A stretch of 27,631 nucleotides of DNA from Perkinsus marinus ATCC 50983 (GCF_000006405.1 NW_003204474.1:1-27631), one strand, 5' to 3'; counted from the stretch's first letter, positions 19,207 to 27,631 are shown. Numbers and translations: made by a program. The notes: a model not told the origin generated them from the letters alone.

Positions 19207-20558
19207 ATGCCTAGCAGCAGCAAAATGAATCTGGATGATTTCTACTTTATCCGTACTCTGGGGACAGGGAGTTTCGGTAGAGTGAAGTATGCCAAGTATA
19301 AGGGTGATGGACAACATTACGCTGTCAAGTTCATGAAGAAGCACGAGATACTAAAGCTGAAACAAGGTAGTGTCCAAGCAGGGAGGTAGCAGTAGAGTAA
19401 TAGCTGCTGTTGATGTTGTTCAGTTGATCACATCAACGCTGAGCGTAACCTCCTTAATCAACTCAATCATCCTTTTATAGTCAATATGCGGGGATCATTC
19501 AAGGACACTAGATTCGTTTATATCGTGATGGAAGTCGTCAATGGAGGTAATACCCAACCTACTACCAATACTAGCATCATCAGAGGTAATCCTCACGCTT
19601 AGGTGAGCTATTTACTCATTTACGACGGGCTAGGAAGTTCACTGATGAGCAGTCTAAGTTCTATGCTGCACAGATAGCTGCTGCTTTTGACTACATGCAT
19701 GGCAAGAATATCATCCATAGGGATTTGGTATTAATATAGAGTACTGATGATGTACGGATATGATGATATTTCAGAAACCAGAGAACATCCTTTTATGTGG
19801 TGATGGATACAGCAAGCTCACCGACTTTGGATTTGCTAAGGTCATCCCTTAACATAAGTTTATCCCGTACACTCCTCTCTATTGTCTTTAGATAATCGAG
19901 CCTGGTGCCCGAACCTATACTCTATGTGGCACTCCAGAGTACATAGCACCAGAAGTGTTGTTGAATAAGGGACATGGCAAACCTGTGGACTGGTGGACTC
20001 TTGGGGTAGTAGTCATGGTTGAGACCTCCCATTGTAAGGTGACTACTATTCAGGTACTCATATATGAGATGATTGTTGGACAGCCACCCTTCTGTGATGA
20101 GGAACCAATGGGCATCTATCAGAAGATACTAGCTGGCAAAATCTACTTCCCTAAGTACTTCGATAAGAATGCTAAGGGTAGGGAGTAAGCCTACTGCGTC
20201 GTTACAGCTTAGTATATCAGGATTAGTGAAGAAGATCCTCACTGCAGACCTCTCCAAGAGGTACGGCAACCTCAAGAATGGTGCTGATGATATCAAGAAG
20301 CATAAATGGTATTGGTCTGGTAGATGGTATGCTTGATATTTAGCATTAGGTTTGCGAGCATTGACTGGGATGCACTACTGCGTAAGGAGATACCAGCACC
20401 ATATAAGCCGGATATGAAAGATGCTAACGACATTAGTAATTATGAGGTGAGTATGACCATATATTATAACCACCAATACACATCGTTAGGATATCCCTGA
20501 GTCAACTGAGTTACCACCATCCGTCCCGGCTGCTGCTGATCCTTTCACTGACTGGTAA
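19207..20558 (+). CDS. cAMP-dependent protein kinase catalytic subunit (321 aa)
   Basis: AGC-family Ser/Thr kinase of the PKA catalytic type. Nine exons: 19207-19366, 19424-19546, 19603-19727, 19775-19840, 19892-20005, 20054-20177, 20221-20308, 20350-20446 and 20490-20558. The eight introns are 41-57 nt, each starting after a G and ending CAG or TAG. Diagnostic residues are Gly loop GTGSFGRV (19-26), ATP lysine K41, catalytic HRDLKPEN (D135), DFG (153-155), and activation loop [14 protein letters not shown] with phosphosite T168. The PKA tail follows, with [12 protein letters not shown] and IPAPYKP. It ends FTDW, where animal PKA ends FTEF. There is no N-terminal myristoylation glycine, and at 321 aa it is shorter than the mammalian 351. 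The first ATG after an in-frame GTG was chosen as start. Close PKG-type kinases are excluded because no cyclic-nucleotide domain is present. Confidence 0.95.
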
Positions 20559-21896
20559 TAATTAGGATGCTCATCATCATCATGATGATGAAGAAGAAGT
20601 CATCATCTTCTTCCTACTTTATAAATTCAATCACAGCTAGAGTATTTGGTAGTATATGATACAACAACATTGTTATTGCTACTTATGGATATACTCTCTA
20701 TTAGTATTACATTTTGTATTTACTATTAGCTGTCTTTTAAGGAGGCTCCTGCTACTACTACTGCTGCTGCTGCTGAGCATTATGGAATTAGTGTAGTTTG
20801 CAGTCTATCTACACTTATACTACTGCATAGTCGACCATGACTACATCATGCTATTGCTTATCCCAGTGACTCGGCACATTATTATGATGGTAGTGATTTT
20901 GATAAAGTGTGTTAATGATGATGATTATGATCAACACTCTATGTGGCGTTCAGTCCTCAGTCACTGTATCATCACAACACATCCTACCCACTCTAACACA
21001 GAGCGGACGTCATATCATGCTCACCGTTATATGCTATCATCACCTTTGCCACATAACCTCATCAACAGCAGAGTCAAATCACAGCTCCGATCATAATGGT
21101 GCTAGGGTGCACCACCACCATCGGCCGCCGCCGCCGATTCTGATGCTGTGCACCACTTGTTTGGTCCCTGGAGTAGATTTCTTCATACTCTCATTCAGTA
21201 GGCATGCAAAATGAGTCGCACATCTTCCGGTGGATGGACGAAGTCCCCCGATGGTCGTGATACAGGTCTACACTCCATATGTGTACCAATGGCCCTAATA
21301 TGCCAGTACTAGTGGGTATGTTCGGAGTCAGTTTTCTATTTCCTGGTCACTACAATGTGACCACAACCTTACGAGTTACAACTGTCATTACAATGACAGT
21401 CGGATATTTGAGATGCACGAAGGAAGCGGGTATTAGGATGACGCTACTCGGAAATTTACATGTGGTGTATCGGATATTGCACGTGACCGTCGAATCGGAT
21501 AAATGTGTGCGGGTCGGAAATAATCATGACGGGTCGGATATTCCCATGCGGTTGGCCAGAGATAATTTAATAGTGCGGGGGTCGGAAACATGATCGGGAA
21601 ATGCTGTAGTTCTCGGAGGAGCAATTCAGAAGCTAGACCACCAACGGGCAGTCGGGCACATCGTATCCGCTACTACGGATTACCATAGATGTACTATCAT
21701 TCTATAATTGATATTGATAGTAGTGATATACCAAGTATGGTCTTCTCTCTCTCGAGGTTGTTGTTGCGGCCCTCCCTTCCCAGAATCTCCCTAGTTTTGT
21801 CTTCCTCCTTTTCCCCTAATAGACAGCCCGTGTACTCGAGTGTTTGTTACAGTTGGTACGACCAAGTTCGATCCACTCGTACAACGTGTATGCTAA
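20559..21896. other. Gene-poor stretch after the kinase
   Basis: The first part is GAT/GAA/GCT-triplet rich and probably 3' UTR. Frames at 20848-21214 are His/Ser/Thr-rich and overlap in three registers; a 47-nt GT..CAG segment near 20898-20944 could be an intron, but no start or family supports a gene. A short frame from ATG 21211 (MSRTSSGGWTKSPDGRDTG) looks coding for 34 codons then stops. Between 21390 and 21590 the words TCGGATA and GGGTCGGAAA recur, a degenerate short repeat. Pyrimidine-rich AG acceptors lie near 21803-21833, ahead of the next gene. Confidence 0.4.
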
Positions 21897-22484
21897 ATGA
21901 GATTTCTTGAGTTTCTGTATGACCAACTCGGCACTAGAGAGGTGCTCCTCCGATACGGTAACACTTTCTACGCTGATACTCTGAAGGTGCACTCGAGAGG
22001 GCCAAGCAAGGAGTTGTTGATGGTATCACTGTAACTGGGAATTCATTGAATCCCGAACGTAGTGTGATCGGGAATACGAGTTTGATGAGCATGATAGGAC
22101 AACAGGTATGATAGCCGATATCAAACACGCCGACTTGGTATTCGACATTCGGGAGCTGGTAGTATAGTGAAAACCTTGAGGGTGATACGCTGCTACAGTT
22201 CATATCATAGTGCCATCGTGTTACATATGTAACGGGAGAGGAATGATAAAACGCAGCCCATCCCCTGTGTCGTTTGTAATGATGCATTGATGGGCAACCA
22301 CCAAGATGAGCTGGCAAATGCAATGAGGCTGTATGCACTCGTTGCGCCCAGTGGCGGCTCTGAGGAGCTGCTAGAGACTACATTTAGTAGTTTGAGACAT
22401 ATTCTGCCTAAGCTTAAGGTCTGTGATAGACCTACAGGTATACAACGTTTGTTGGATACTATATATGATGTGTTCCCATCATAA
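21897..22484 (+). CDS. Four-exon gene, unknown function (155 aa)
   Basis: The model uses exons 21897-22022, 22063-22158, 22211-22228 and 22257-22484, with introns of 40, 52 and 28 nt. It starts at ATG (MRFLEFLYDQLGTREVLLRY) and is in frame to a TAA. Exon 2 reads CDREYEFDEHDRTTGMIADI, and exon 4 has a PCVVCNDALMGN cysteine pair followed by Leu-rich helices (GGSEELLETTFSSLRHILP) and ends VFPS. The three longer exons look strongly coding. The 18-nt third exon and the 28-nt third intron are doubtful; the region between 22159 and 22256 may splice differently. No family is recognised. A 134-codon minus-strand frame (21934-22338) crosses it and is rejected because the plus exons fit this genome's splice pattern. 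Confidence 0.5.
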
Positions 22485-22661
22485 TTGTGAGGGAGTTGGG
22501 TTGTACTAGATTCATGACTTTGTCAAGAGAGCAGGTATCCTTCCATGCCGAGATGGACGATGCCCACTAATTTAGCCTTCCACTTTGTATACAACGACAG
22601 TACTGCACTGAGTGATATAATACCATACGATGATGGCACTTATTGCAGTGAAGACGTAGAG

Positions 22662-23141
22662 TCATCGACAGTGATTATCACTCCGTGGTGAGCTCTCAAG
22701 GCTTTCTAAACGAGTCACCAATAGTGAATTCAACATCTGTCCAAAGTGATGTGCTCCCATTACAGCTGACAATAACTGTTCGATCGTCTCAAACCTACCA
22801 AGTCCTACAAACATAACAACCCGACAGAGGACATACCTTCGCCCAATGAGCAGTTCATGATTAGGTTTAGTCGACGAGTCCCCCTCCAATATGAAGTGAG
22901 ATCGATTGAGTACTACTATGAGCTCTCGAGTTTTATCATCATTGGGTATCTGAAGCCCAATAGTAGCATTGACGATGATGGTATATCTAGCCAACAGTAC
23001 CAAGCGGAAGGTGACACTATCCTTCTCGCGGTTAGTTATCTCCATCTGATGGAAGTAACCAGAATAGTGTCGCATAATATAACTGATGTGGAGGTTGTTA
23101 TTAACATCAATGATAGTATTAGAACTTAGTTTACTCCACAT
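22662..23141 (-). CDS. Hypothetical protein (159 aa)
   Basis: A continuous 159-codon frame starts with ATG. It contains hydrophobic beta-like stretches (SVTFRLVLLARYTIIVNATI) and a C-terminal helix-like region (FETIEQLLSAVMGAHHFGQM). No domain is recognised. A 90-codon plus-strand frame (22857-23129) lies entirely within it. I prefer the minus frame because it is longer without a stop, but the choice of strand is not certain. It converges on the plus-strand gene that ends at 22484. Confidence 0.42.
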   Translation of the reverse strand: MWSKLSSNTIIDVNNNLHISYIMRHYSGYFHQMEITNREKDSVTFRLVLLARYTIIVNATIGLQIPNDDKTRELIVVLNRSHFILEGDSSTKPNHELLIGRRYVLCRVVMFVGLGRFETIEQLLSAVMGAHHFGQMLNSLLVTRLESLESSPRSDNHCR

Positions 23142-23305
23142 CTTTTAAAACATCCTCCTCGTTTGTGCTGCATTCCCCTTCTATTATTGCTGTCGATGAC
23201 ATACACGGAATAGGAATGATGCCTGATGTTGATGATTACACAACACAACAATAATATTCAGTAAGATAAAAGTGATCCTGTCAACAATCTCCTTCAAAGT
23301 GCTCA

Positions 23306-23606
23306 TGTATGATTTCTATCGCACAACTCCTTCCTCATTCCCACATCACATGACGCCATATCAACAGCTCGGAGCTGCAATGACATAGCATCTAGATCCG
23401 TTAGAAGTCTATTGGCAGAAAAGGTGATGTCAAGCTACAATAGAAAAGAAACGGTCGATGGACCTATGAAGAAGGTCAGTAGATGCCGCTCTTTATTATC
23501 ATCATGTTGTATAGCAATGTGGTACATTACCAGTAACATAACCATCATAACAACATCTCGTGATATGATGCACCACATAAAGGGCAAGGGCATGGTAACT
23601 ACATGA
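23306..23606 (+). CDS. Weak coding candidate, probably part of a spliced gene
   Basis: A plus-strand frame is open for about 100 codons here, but has no ATG until an internal Met. It reads IPTSHDAISTARSCNDIASR and MSSYNRKETVDGPMKK, which looks like protein. A second frame from ATG 23308 (MYDFYRTTPSSFPHHMTPYQ) overlaps it. Possible G|GT splice sites with 40-50-nt introns follow downstream to about 23710, but I could not fix a start or an end. Downstream pieces would overlap the minus-strand trefoil-like gene. Confidence 0.25.
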
Positions 23607-23725
23607 TGATGCTGATTCTCATAATCAGAGTGGTATTACAAGAGGAGGGATGTCCTCGGAAAACCAGATAAATAATGTAAGACCGTACTACCGATGAGAG
23701 CCACTAGTGCATACCTGTTGTACAG

Positions 23726-24076
23726 CTACACCCATAATACTATGTTATAGCATGATGCATTACATGGATACTTCCTTGATACCTTCATAATTGGGCAACT
23801 CCAACTTACCAGTTTGTATACATCTAGCACGGCTAATGCCTGATAGATAGTATCACACCACATGGGGAGAGGTCAACAACTACCTGACCAACCACAATCC
23901 TTCCTCATATTTGCTGGAGCATCACATGGGTTATAGGTGTATATCACCACTGCCGATACTACAACAAAGATGATAAAGGTGCGGTAGGAGAATGAGGAGT
24001 ATGGCTTACCGATAATTAATAGGAGTAGGGGGATAGTACTCCGACGTGTGGCTTTCTTATCACCTTCTACGGCCAT
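23726..24076 (-). CDS. Small membrane protein with trefoil-like cysteine motif (70 aa)
   Basis: Exons 24076-24010, 23958-23884, 23839-23783 and 23739-23726 join across introns of 51, 44 and 43 nt, all G|GT..CAG/TAG. After a basic N-terminus, a hydrophobic segment (STIPLLLLIIVSAVVIYTY) would be a membrane anchor or uncleaved signal. The next part, NPCDAPANMRKDCGWSGIS, with a further Cys four residues on (RARC), has the spacing of the first half of a P-type trefoil domain (C..P...R..CG..GI....C). The GCC-F/Y/W half expected next is missing in this model. An alternative 5' site (23820 region, 70-nt intron) also fails to supply it. The domain may be degenerate, or a further exon may be mis-modelled. 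The 3' end is therefore the weakest part. Confidence 0.48.
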
Positions 24077-24312
24077 ACTCGATAGAGTAATAAATGCTCT
24101 ATGAGAGTTATAGATAATAAGATGACTATAACGCTAGTGATGGAGCAGTCATTGCGTGGAAGAAAAGGCTATTATGATTGCAAGCAGTAGTAGGCAGGCA
24201 GTATAATGATGAGCATTAGGATCATACTGCTATAGGGTGCGTAAGACGTACGAATGGTGGTGAGTTACACGAAATGTATAGAAGGACGTAAGAGGGTAGT
24301 AGTTGGTGATGA
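24077..24312. other. Intergenic region between two minus-strand genes
   Basis: This 236-bp stretch separates the eIF3j-like stop codon from the ATG of the trefoil-like gene. It should hold the 3' UTR of the former and the promoter of the latter. I see no gene or repeat in it. Confidence 0.5.
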
Positions 24313-26225
24313 TCAGAGGAAGTCGGCATAGTCATCATACTCATCATCATATTCACCATAACCATCATCCCCGTACCTAATATAGACTCCTTCTACTAAC
24401 CCTAAGATAGGTGCTATCTACATCATATCTATCTCGGCTTGATAATCAACCTTGGCACCCTTCTTCATTTGTGATACATCAGTAGCCTGTTTCTTACGGT
24501 TCCTATCCTTCTCAGCCTACACACCATAGTAGCTTACCACTATCGGCCGCCGTAGCCTGAGTGAGTACCTTCTCTTGCTTCTTTGATGTAACCAATGCTT
24601 GTAACTCCTTAATAAGCTTGGTACACTCATCCTGGTCCAACTTCTCTTCAATCCCTCTAAGGGTATCTCGCATAAAGTTGAATACTGCTGCTTTAGTACG
24701 GCAATCATTTAATTTGCCAACACATCTACAACAAGGGCAGCAGTAGCTATCAGTCATAATCACTACTGCGATGCTATCACCAATATTACCGTTCACTAAG
24801 CTGTTCAACGTCCTTCAACGTCTTCAACTGTAATTCCTCGAATGAATCCTTCTCCACAACAGTAGTAGTCTCACGTATCTTCACGTGTTGTTGTTGATCT
24901 TCACAACCACTACCTATACAACTAATAACTACCATCACGACGATGATGATAATCAGTGAGATCACTATTACTAGCATCATTGGGGGTAGATACACCAAAC
25001 ATATCACAAATATTCTCCATATCGGCCTTCTCTATCTACAGCATACCCCATCATCTATACCTTTCAGAAATCTTTTTGGCGGATTAGGCTATCAATTCAG
25101 CTGATAAGGAAGTCACCTTCGCGAACAGGGACATCAATTTAGCGATGAAGGTTGAATAGGGAAATCAATTTCGCGAATAAAAACATCAATTTCATGATTA
25201 AGGAATGCAACTTCACGAGCAAGGACATCAATTTAGGGTAGGAGCTCTGATGATGACGATTTACGATGTGCAGCTCTATAAGCCATTCCTGGATGATAGC
25301 GCAACCCCACACGAGGCTCAGAAACCATATTAATAGTTAATTGCAACTATTCGGCATGCCATGACTGACATAGAAATATATAAAAAATCTCAACGTCAGA
25401 ACTGAATCGCCCGAAATAAGCACGACACGGCACGCAGTGTTTCTCTCTCGGAGAGAGAAACACTACAGATGACAAGCTGGGCAACATCTTTCCAGAAGTA
25501 TCTTCGGGAAAGATGCTTCTGCGCAGCGTAAAGGATTCGTTTACACATTATCTGTCAATTCTAGCAGCACGAAGATTCTTCTGTGTTCATCAGAGCTCTA
25601 ACCCGAAATTGGTGTCCTTGCTTGTGAAGTTGCATTCCTTAATCATGAAATTGATGTCTTTATTCGCGAAATTGATTTCCCTATTCAACCTTCATCGCTA
25701 AATTGATGTCCCTGTCCGCGAAGGTGACTTCCTTATCAGCTGAATTGATAGCCTAATCCGCCAAAAAGATTTCTGAAAGGTATAGTATCCTAATACTACT
25801 ACTACCATTCGCTGTTGACGAGCCTTCTCAGCTATAGGATCATCGAGAGGCATATCATCAGCATCAAACTCCTTAGTTGTGGAAGTAACCTTTGTACCAC
25901 TACCTAGTATCACCACTGCGAAGGCTATGATGACCCTTCATCGTGTATTACCCTTATCGCCCTGTTTTTGCTGCTTGCTGGCTGACTTCTTGACGGTGGT
26001 AGCAACCTACTAGCATTATAAAGACATCACCCTCCCCCCTGGGTTATATATTACTACCTGTGGTGCGGTGGTGGCTGCTAAAGCCTTCTCAGCTGCAGCC
26101 TCCTTATTATTATTCAGTTCGATATCATCTAGACCGGCATCGGCAGCCTCCCAATCATCATCAGAATCGCTATCATCCCATTGTTCATTCAATTTAGATG
26201 GACCAGCACACGAGGAGGAGGACAT
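24313..26225 (-). CDS. Translation initiation factor eIF3 subunit J-like (282 aa)
   Basis: eIF3j/Hcr1 is a loosely bound eIF3 subunit that sits in the 40S decoding centre and aids start-codon selection and recycling. Eight exons (minus): 26225-26058, 26006-25952, 25903-25806, 25035-24933, 24898-24790, 24725-24569, 24516-24422 and 24376-24313. They total 849 nt in one frame. The family pattern is complete: an acidic Trp-containing N-terminus (WDDSDSDDDWEAAD), PLDDPIAEKARQQRMIEKAD, DMFGVS, a helical core (EELQLKTLKDVEQL, DTLRGIEEKLDQDE), a KKQEKAEKDRNRKKQ basic stretch, and the Gly/Tyr/Asp tail ending DDYADFL. Human eIF3j has 258 aa. Introns are 34-64 nt except the third (770 nt), which carries a transposable element. 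Two joins are ambiguous: after exon 4 (34-nt intron with an AAG acceptor) and after exon 5 (64 or 43 nt). Confidence 0.85.
25060..25254. repeat. Left inverted arm of the foldback element
   Basis: About 195 bp, matching the complement of 25588-25780 with only about six differences. It is made of 21-bp units (for example CGCGAACAGGGACATCAATTT and CGCGAATAAAAACATCAATTT), one of them expanded to 31 bp. Confidence 0.88.
25436..25464. repeat. Perfect palindrome in the element's centre
   Basis: AGTGTTTCTCTCTC, one central G, then its exact complement: a 14-bp inverted repeat. A second imperfect hairpin lies at 25494-25520 (AGAAGTATCTT, loop CGGGA, AAGATGCTTCT). Both are in the 333-bp loop between the arms and suggest strong secondary structure in the RNA or single-stranded DNA. 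Confidence 0.8.
25588..25780. repeat. Right inverted arm of the foldback element
   Basis: Complement of the left arm. Read on the plus strand, its 21-bp units give an open frame of seven-residue repeats (KLVSLLV KLHSLIM). Confidence 0.88.
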
Positions 26226-26927
26226 ACTAACGTAATAATAATTTTCAACAATCTAAGGGTCGTTGAAATGATGATGATGAACTCTCATAACTATGTCGTA
26301 GTACCCGGCCGGGCACGCCCAGATGATCGGTTCGTTAGGTGTAGGTGCTAGGCCTCCTTGAACGTACTACATGCCTTGGGAGGTCGTATTGTCTCGTGTA
26401 AGTAGTCCTGCTATTACTAATGAGGGGAGGATGGTGAGGTATCATCTATACCAATAGGTAATAGGGGGTGGGTATCAGGGAGGCTCTCTCTCACTGTTAC
26501 TACACATGTAAAGTAGGGTCATGCATAGACCGTCTACATGGTAGTAGGCTTGGCACTATACGCTTGATCATGTTAGAGATCCTTCTAAAGGTATGGAGCG
26601 TCGGTATCGGCTTGTATTGGTATCAAGCCTGAGCAATCGTTCTAGGACCCATGAAGCAGAGGGGAACGAGTAATGGTGATGGGAGGGAGTGCGATAACCT
26701 TCCGAAATGGCCATTACTAGCGAGTTTCACTTGACGTTAACGGAATAGATTATCACCGACTAACCGTAGTGAAGGAGAAGAAGAAGAAGAAGAAGAAGAA
26801 GAAGAAGAAGAAGAAGAAGAAGAAGAGGAGGAGGAGGAGGAGGAGGAGGAGACACCATTACCCTATGAGCACTTTACCTAGATAGGCAGTAAAATTTCAC
26901 GTCCATTTGAGCTGTCGGTGCAAAGTT
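26226..26927. other. Intergenic stretch upstream of the eIF3j-like gene
   Basis: It must contain the eIF3j-like promoter near 26226. Apart from the triplet microsatellite I see no gene, RNA or element. Confidence 0.5.
26771..26851. repeat. GAA/GAG triplet microsatellite
   Basis: About 80 bp of near-pure purine triplets: roughly 16 GAA units run into about eight or nine GAG units, with no interruption other than the switch. It lies outside any frame I support. Purine-pyrimidine mirror tracts of this kind can form triplex DNA and are unstable in length. Confidence 0.95.
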
Positions 26928-27272
26928 ATGCAGGTGACCCTTAACGGACTCTTTAGATTGGGCGTATTGTACCCGAGCTGTGACGCCTCATCGTCCACTT
27001 TGTCGATCGATGCATGCTTACCCTCGTACGATGCTGCCTATGATGGATGCTCCCCGGGGGCACCCCTACCACCATCCAATACTCTAGTTGGCCCTCAGAC
27101 ATGGAAGTCACTAAGATCTAGCCCCCACTCTACCACCGAGGATCAAGGGTCGCCACGCATTGAGGTACCACCCCATGGCCATCGGCCTCTGGAATGCTCC
27201 TTGTTGTTGGTCAGAGGAGGGGGAACTTTACTCAAAGGGTACTTGTTCTGGTGCCGGCCTAAGCTGTTGTGA
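26928..27272 (+). CDS. Weak coding candidate of unknown function
   Basis: A 114-codon frame from ATG 26928 has a Cys/Ser/Pro-rich product (SIDACLPSYDAAYDGCSPGA). A 50-nt segment, 27165-27214 (GAG|GTACC to GGTCAG), has the form of an intron and would redirect the end. A second plus frame, to 27414, also looks coding (GTCSGAGLSCCDVCHGYTND, then a Gly-rich end), but I could not join the two in phase. One spliced gene or two overlapping shadows are both possible. Confidence 0.28.
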   Translation: MQVTLNGLFRLGVLYPSCDASSSTLSIDACLPSYDAAYDGCSPGAPLPPSNTLVGPQTWKSLRSSPHSTTEDQGSPRIEVPPHGHRPLECSLLLVRGGGTLLKGYLFWCRPKLL

Positions 27273-27414
27273 TGTGTGTCATGGTTATACCAACGACTAT
27301 CATACTTCTCATCACCTGTCGAGTAGTATCACCAACAACATGATCGGTGGAGGAGGTGCCTATATGGTACCACATGGATGGGTACATCATCAATCCTTAA
27401 GCGTATTGATGTGA

Positions 27415-27631
27415 TGTCACCTCGCACCGTTGCTGTTGCCACATACACCAGGCAGTGCCCGATGGCAGGAATCGCTAATACAGGTATCGCGTTCATAGAG
27501 ACGCGACTGCCACCTTCATGTCTCCCTCCTGAGACGGCAGATCATCGTTGCATAGTTCATCATGTTGTCTCGTCCCTTTTCATTCGACTTTCCCTCCTGA
27601 GCTTGTCGGTAATAGAGATCCCATTACCGTA
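27415..27631. other. Window end without a recognisable gene
   Basis: I see nothing I can support in the last 217 bases. Confidence 0.5.

Larger units (their letters stand above)
25060..25780. mobile_element. Foldback-type non-autonomous DNA transposon in an intron
   Basis: A 721-bp element with long terminal inverted repeats starts CCTTTCAGAAATC and ends with its complement. The flanks carry TATA on both sides (25056-25059 and 25781-25784), read as a 4-bp target duplication; TA with termini TACC...GGTA (25058-25782) is the alternative. It encodes no transposase, so it is a MITE or foldback element moved by another copy. Arms are about 97% alike, suggesting a recent insertion. It lies inside intron 3 of the eIF3j-like gene; without it and one TATA, the intron is 45 nt. 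I cannot assign a superfamily; a TA or TATA target is compatible with Tc1/mariner-like elements. Confidence 0.88.

Noticed and set aside
21861-21880. A B-box-like word (GTTCGATCC)
   Set aside because: No A-box, anticodon arm or acceptor stem can be drawn around it.
21934-22338. A 134-codon minus-strand frame
   Set aside because: Plus-strand exons over the same bases have better protein-like composition and fit the splice rules seen elsewhere in the window.
24786-25007. A hydrophobic 73-codon minus-strand frame that looks like a membrane anchor
   Set aside because: It begins at GTG and lies in a different register from the eIF3j-like exon at 25035-24933, which has family support. The hydrophobic run comes from ATC/GTC triplets read out of frame.
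25513-25701. A 62-codon plus-strand frame with Leu-rich heptads
   Set aside because: It is the inverted arm of the foldback element read in its open frame. It has no start context and crosses the element's loop, so I report the repeat and not a gene.
1-27631. CRISPR arrays, bacterial operons, prophage or integron features
   Set aside because: The repeats are tRNA units and a DNA transposon, and the genes are eukaryotic with spliceosomal introns. No prokaryotic mobile system is present.

Overview
The window looks like nuclear DNA of a protist with small, tightly packed genes. Genes lie on both strands a few hundred bases apart. Most are cut by very small introns: 41-57 bases in the best-supported gene, and about 28-70 elsewhere. 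The base before the 5' splice GT is almost always G, and the 3' site is almost always CAG or TAG. Ribosomal protein uL4, a PKA-type kinase and an eIF3j-like factor prove a eukaryote. Intron style, low-complexity His/Asp/Ser-rich proteins and the tandem tRNA array make me lean to an alveolate such as Perkinsus. That is an inference; no marker in the window settles it.

Layout. 1-3574: a tandem array of eleven minus-strand valine tRNA genes (eight AAC, three CAC) in a 1,049-bp repeat, with one copy carrying an extra 172-bp sub-unit. 3575-5619: sparse, with one possible minus-strand membrane protein and one possible plus-strand secreted protein. 5620-6610 (minus): a six-exon gene of unknown function, head to head with RPL4 (6732-7913, plus). 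8314-9340 (plus): two doubtful small spliced genes. 9493-10219 (plus): a gene with Dpy-30-like segments. 10398-12167 (plus): a zinc-cluster protein with a C-terminal J-domain. 13302-14823 (minus): coding exons of an unrecognised gene or genes. 14852-17117 (minus): a large, probably secreted, low-complexity protein. 17673-18572 (minus): a Myb/SANT-like DNA-binding protein. 19207-20558 (plus): a nine-exon PKA catalytic subunit. 21897-22484 (plus), 22662-23141 (minus) and 23726-24076 (minus, trefoil-like): small genes. 24313-26225 (minus): an eight-exon eIF3j-like gene. 26226-27631: a GAA/GAG microsatellite and a weak plus-strand coding candidate.

The most striking structure is a 721-bp foldback DNA element at 25060-25780. 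It has inverted arms of about 195 bp built from 21-bp repeats, and it sits inside the third intron of the eIF3j-like gene. Removing it with one copy of its TATA target duplication leaves an ordinary 45-base intron, and the exons then read straight through the conserved eIF3j core. The second notable structure is the valine tRNA array, whose genes lack nearby oligo-T terminators.

Limits: splice models come from reading frames and splice signals by eye. Strong ones are supported by protein family similarity (kinase, eIF3j, J-domain). The rest are stated as candidates.
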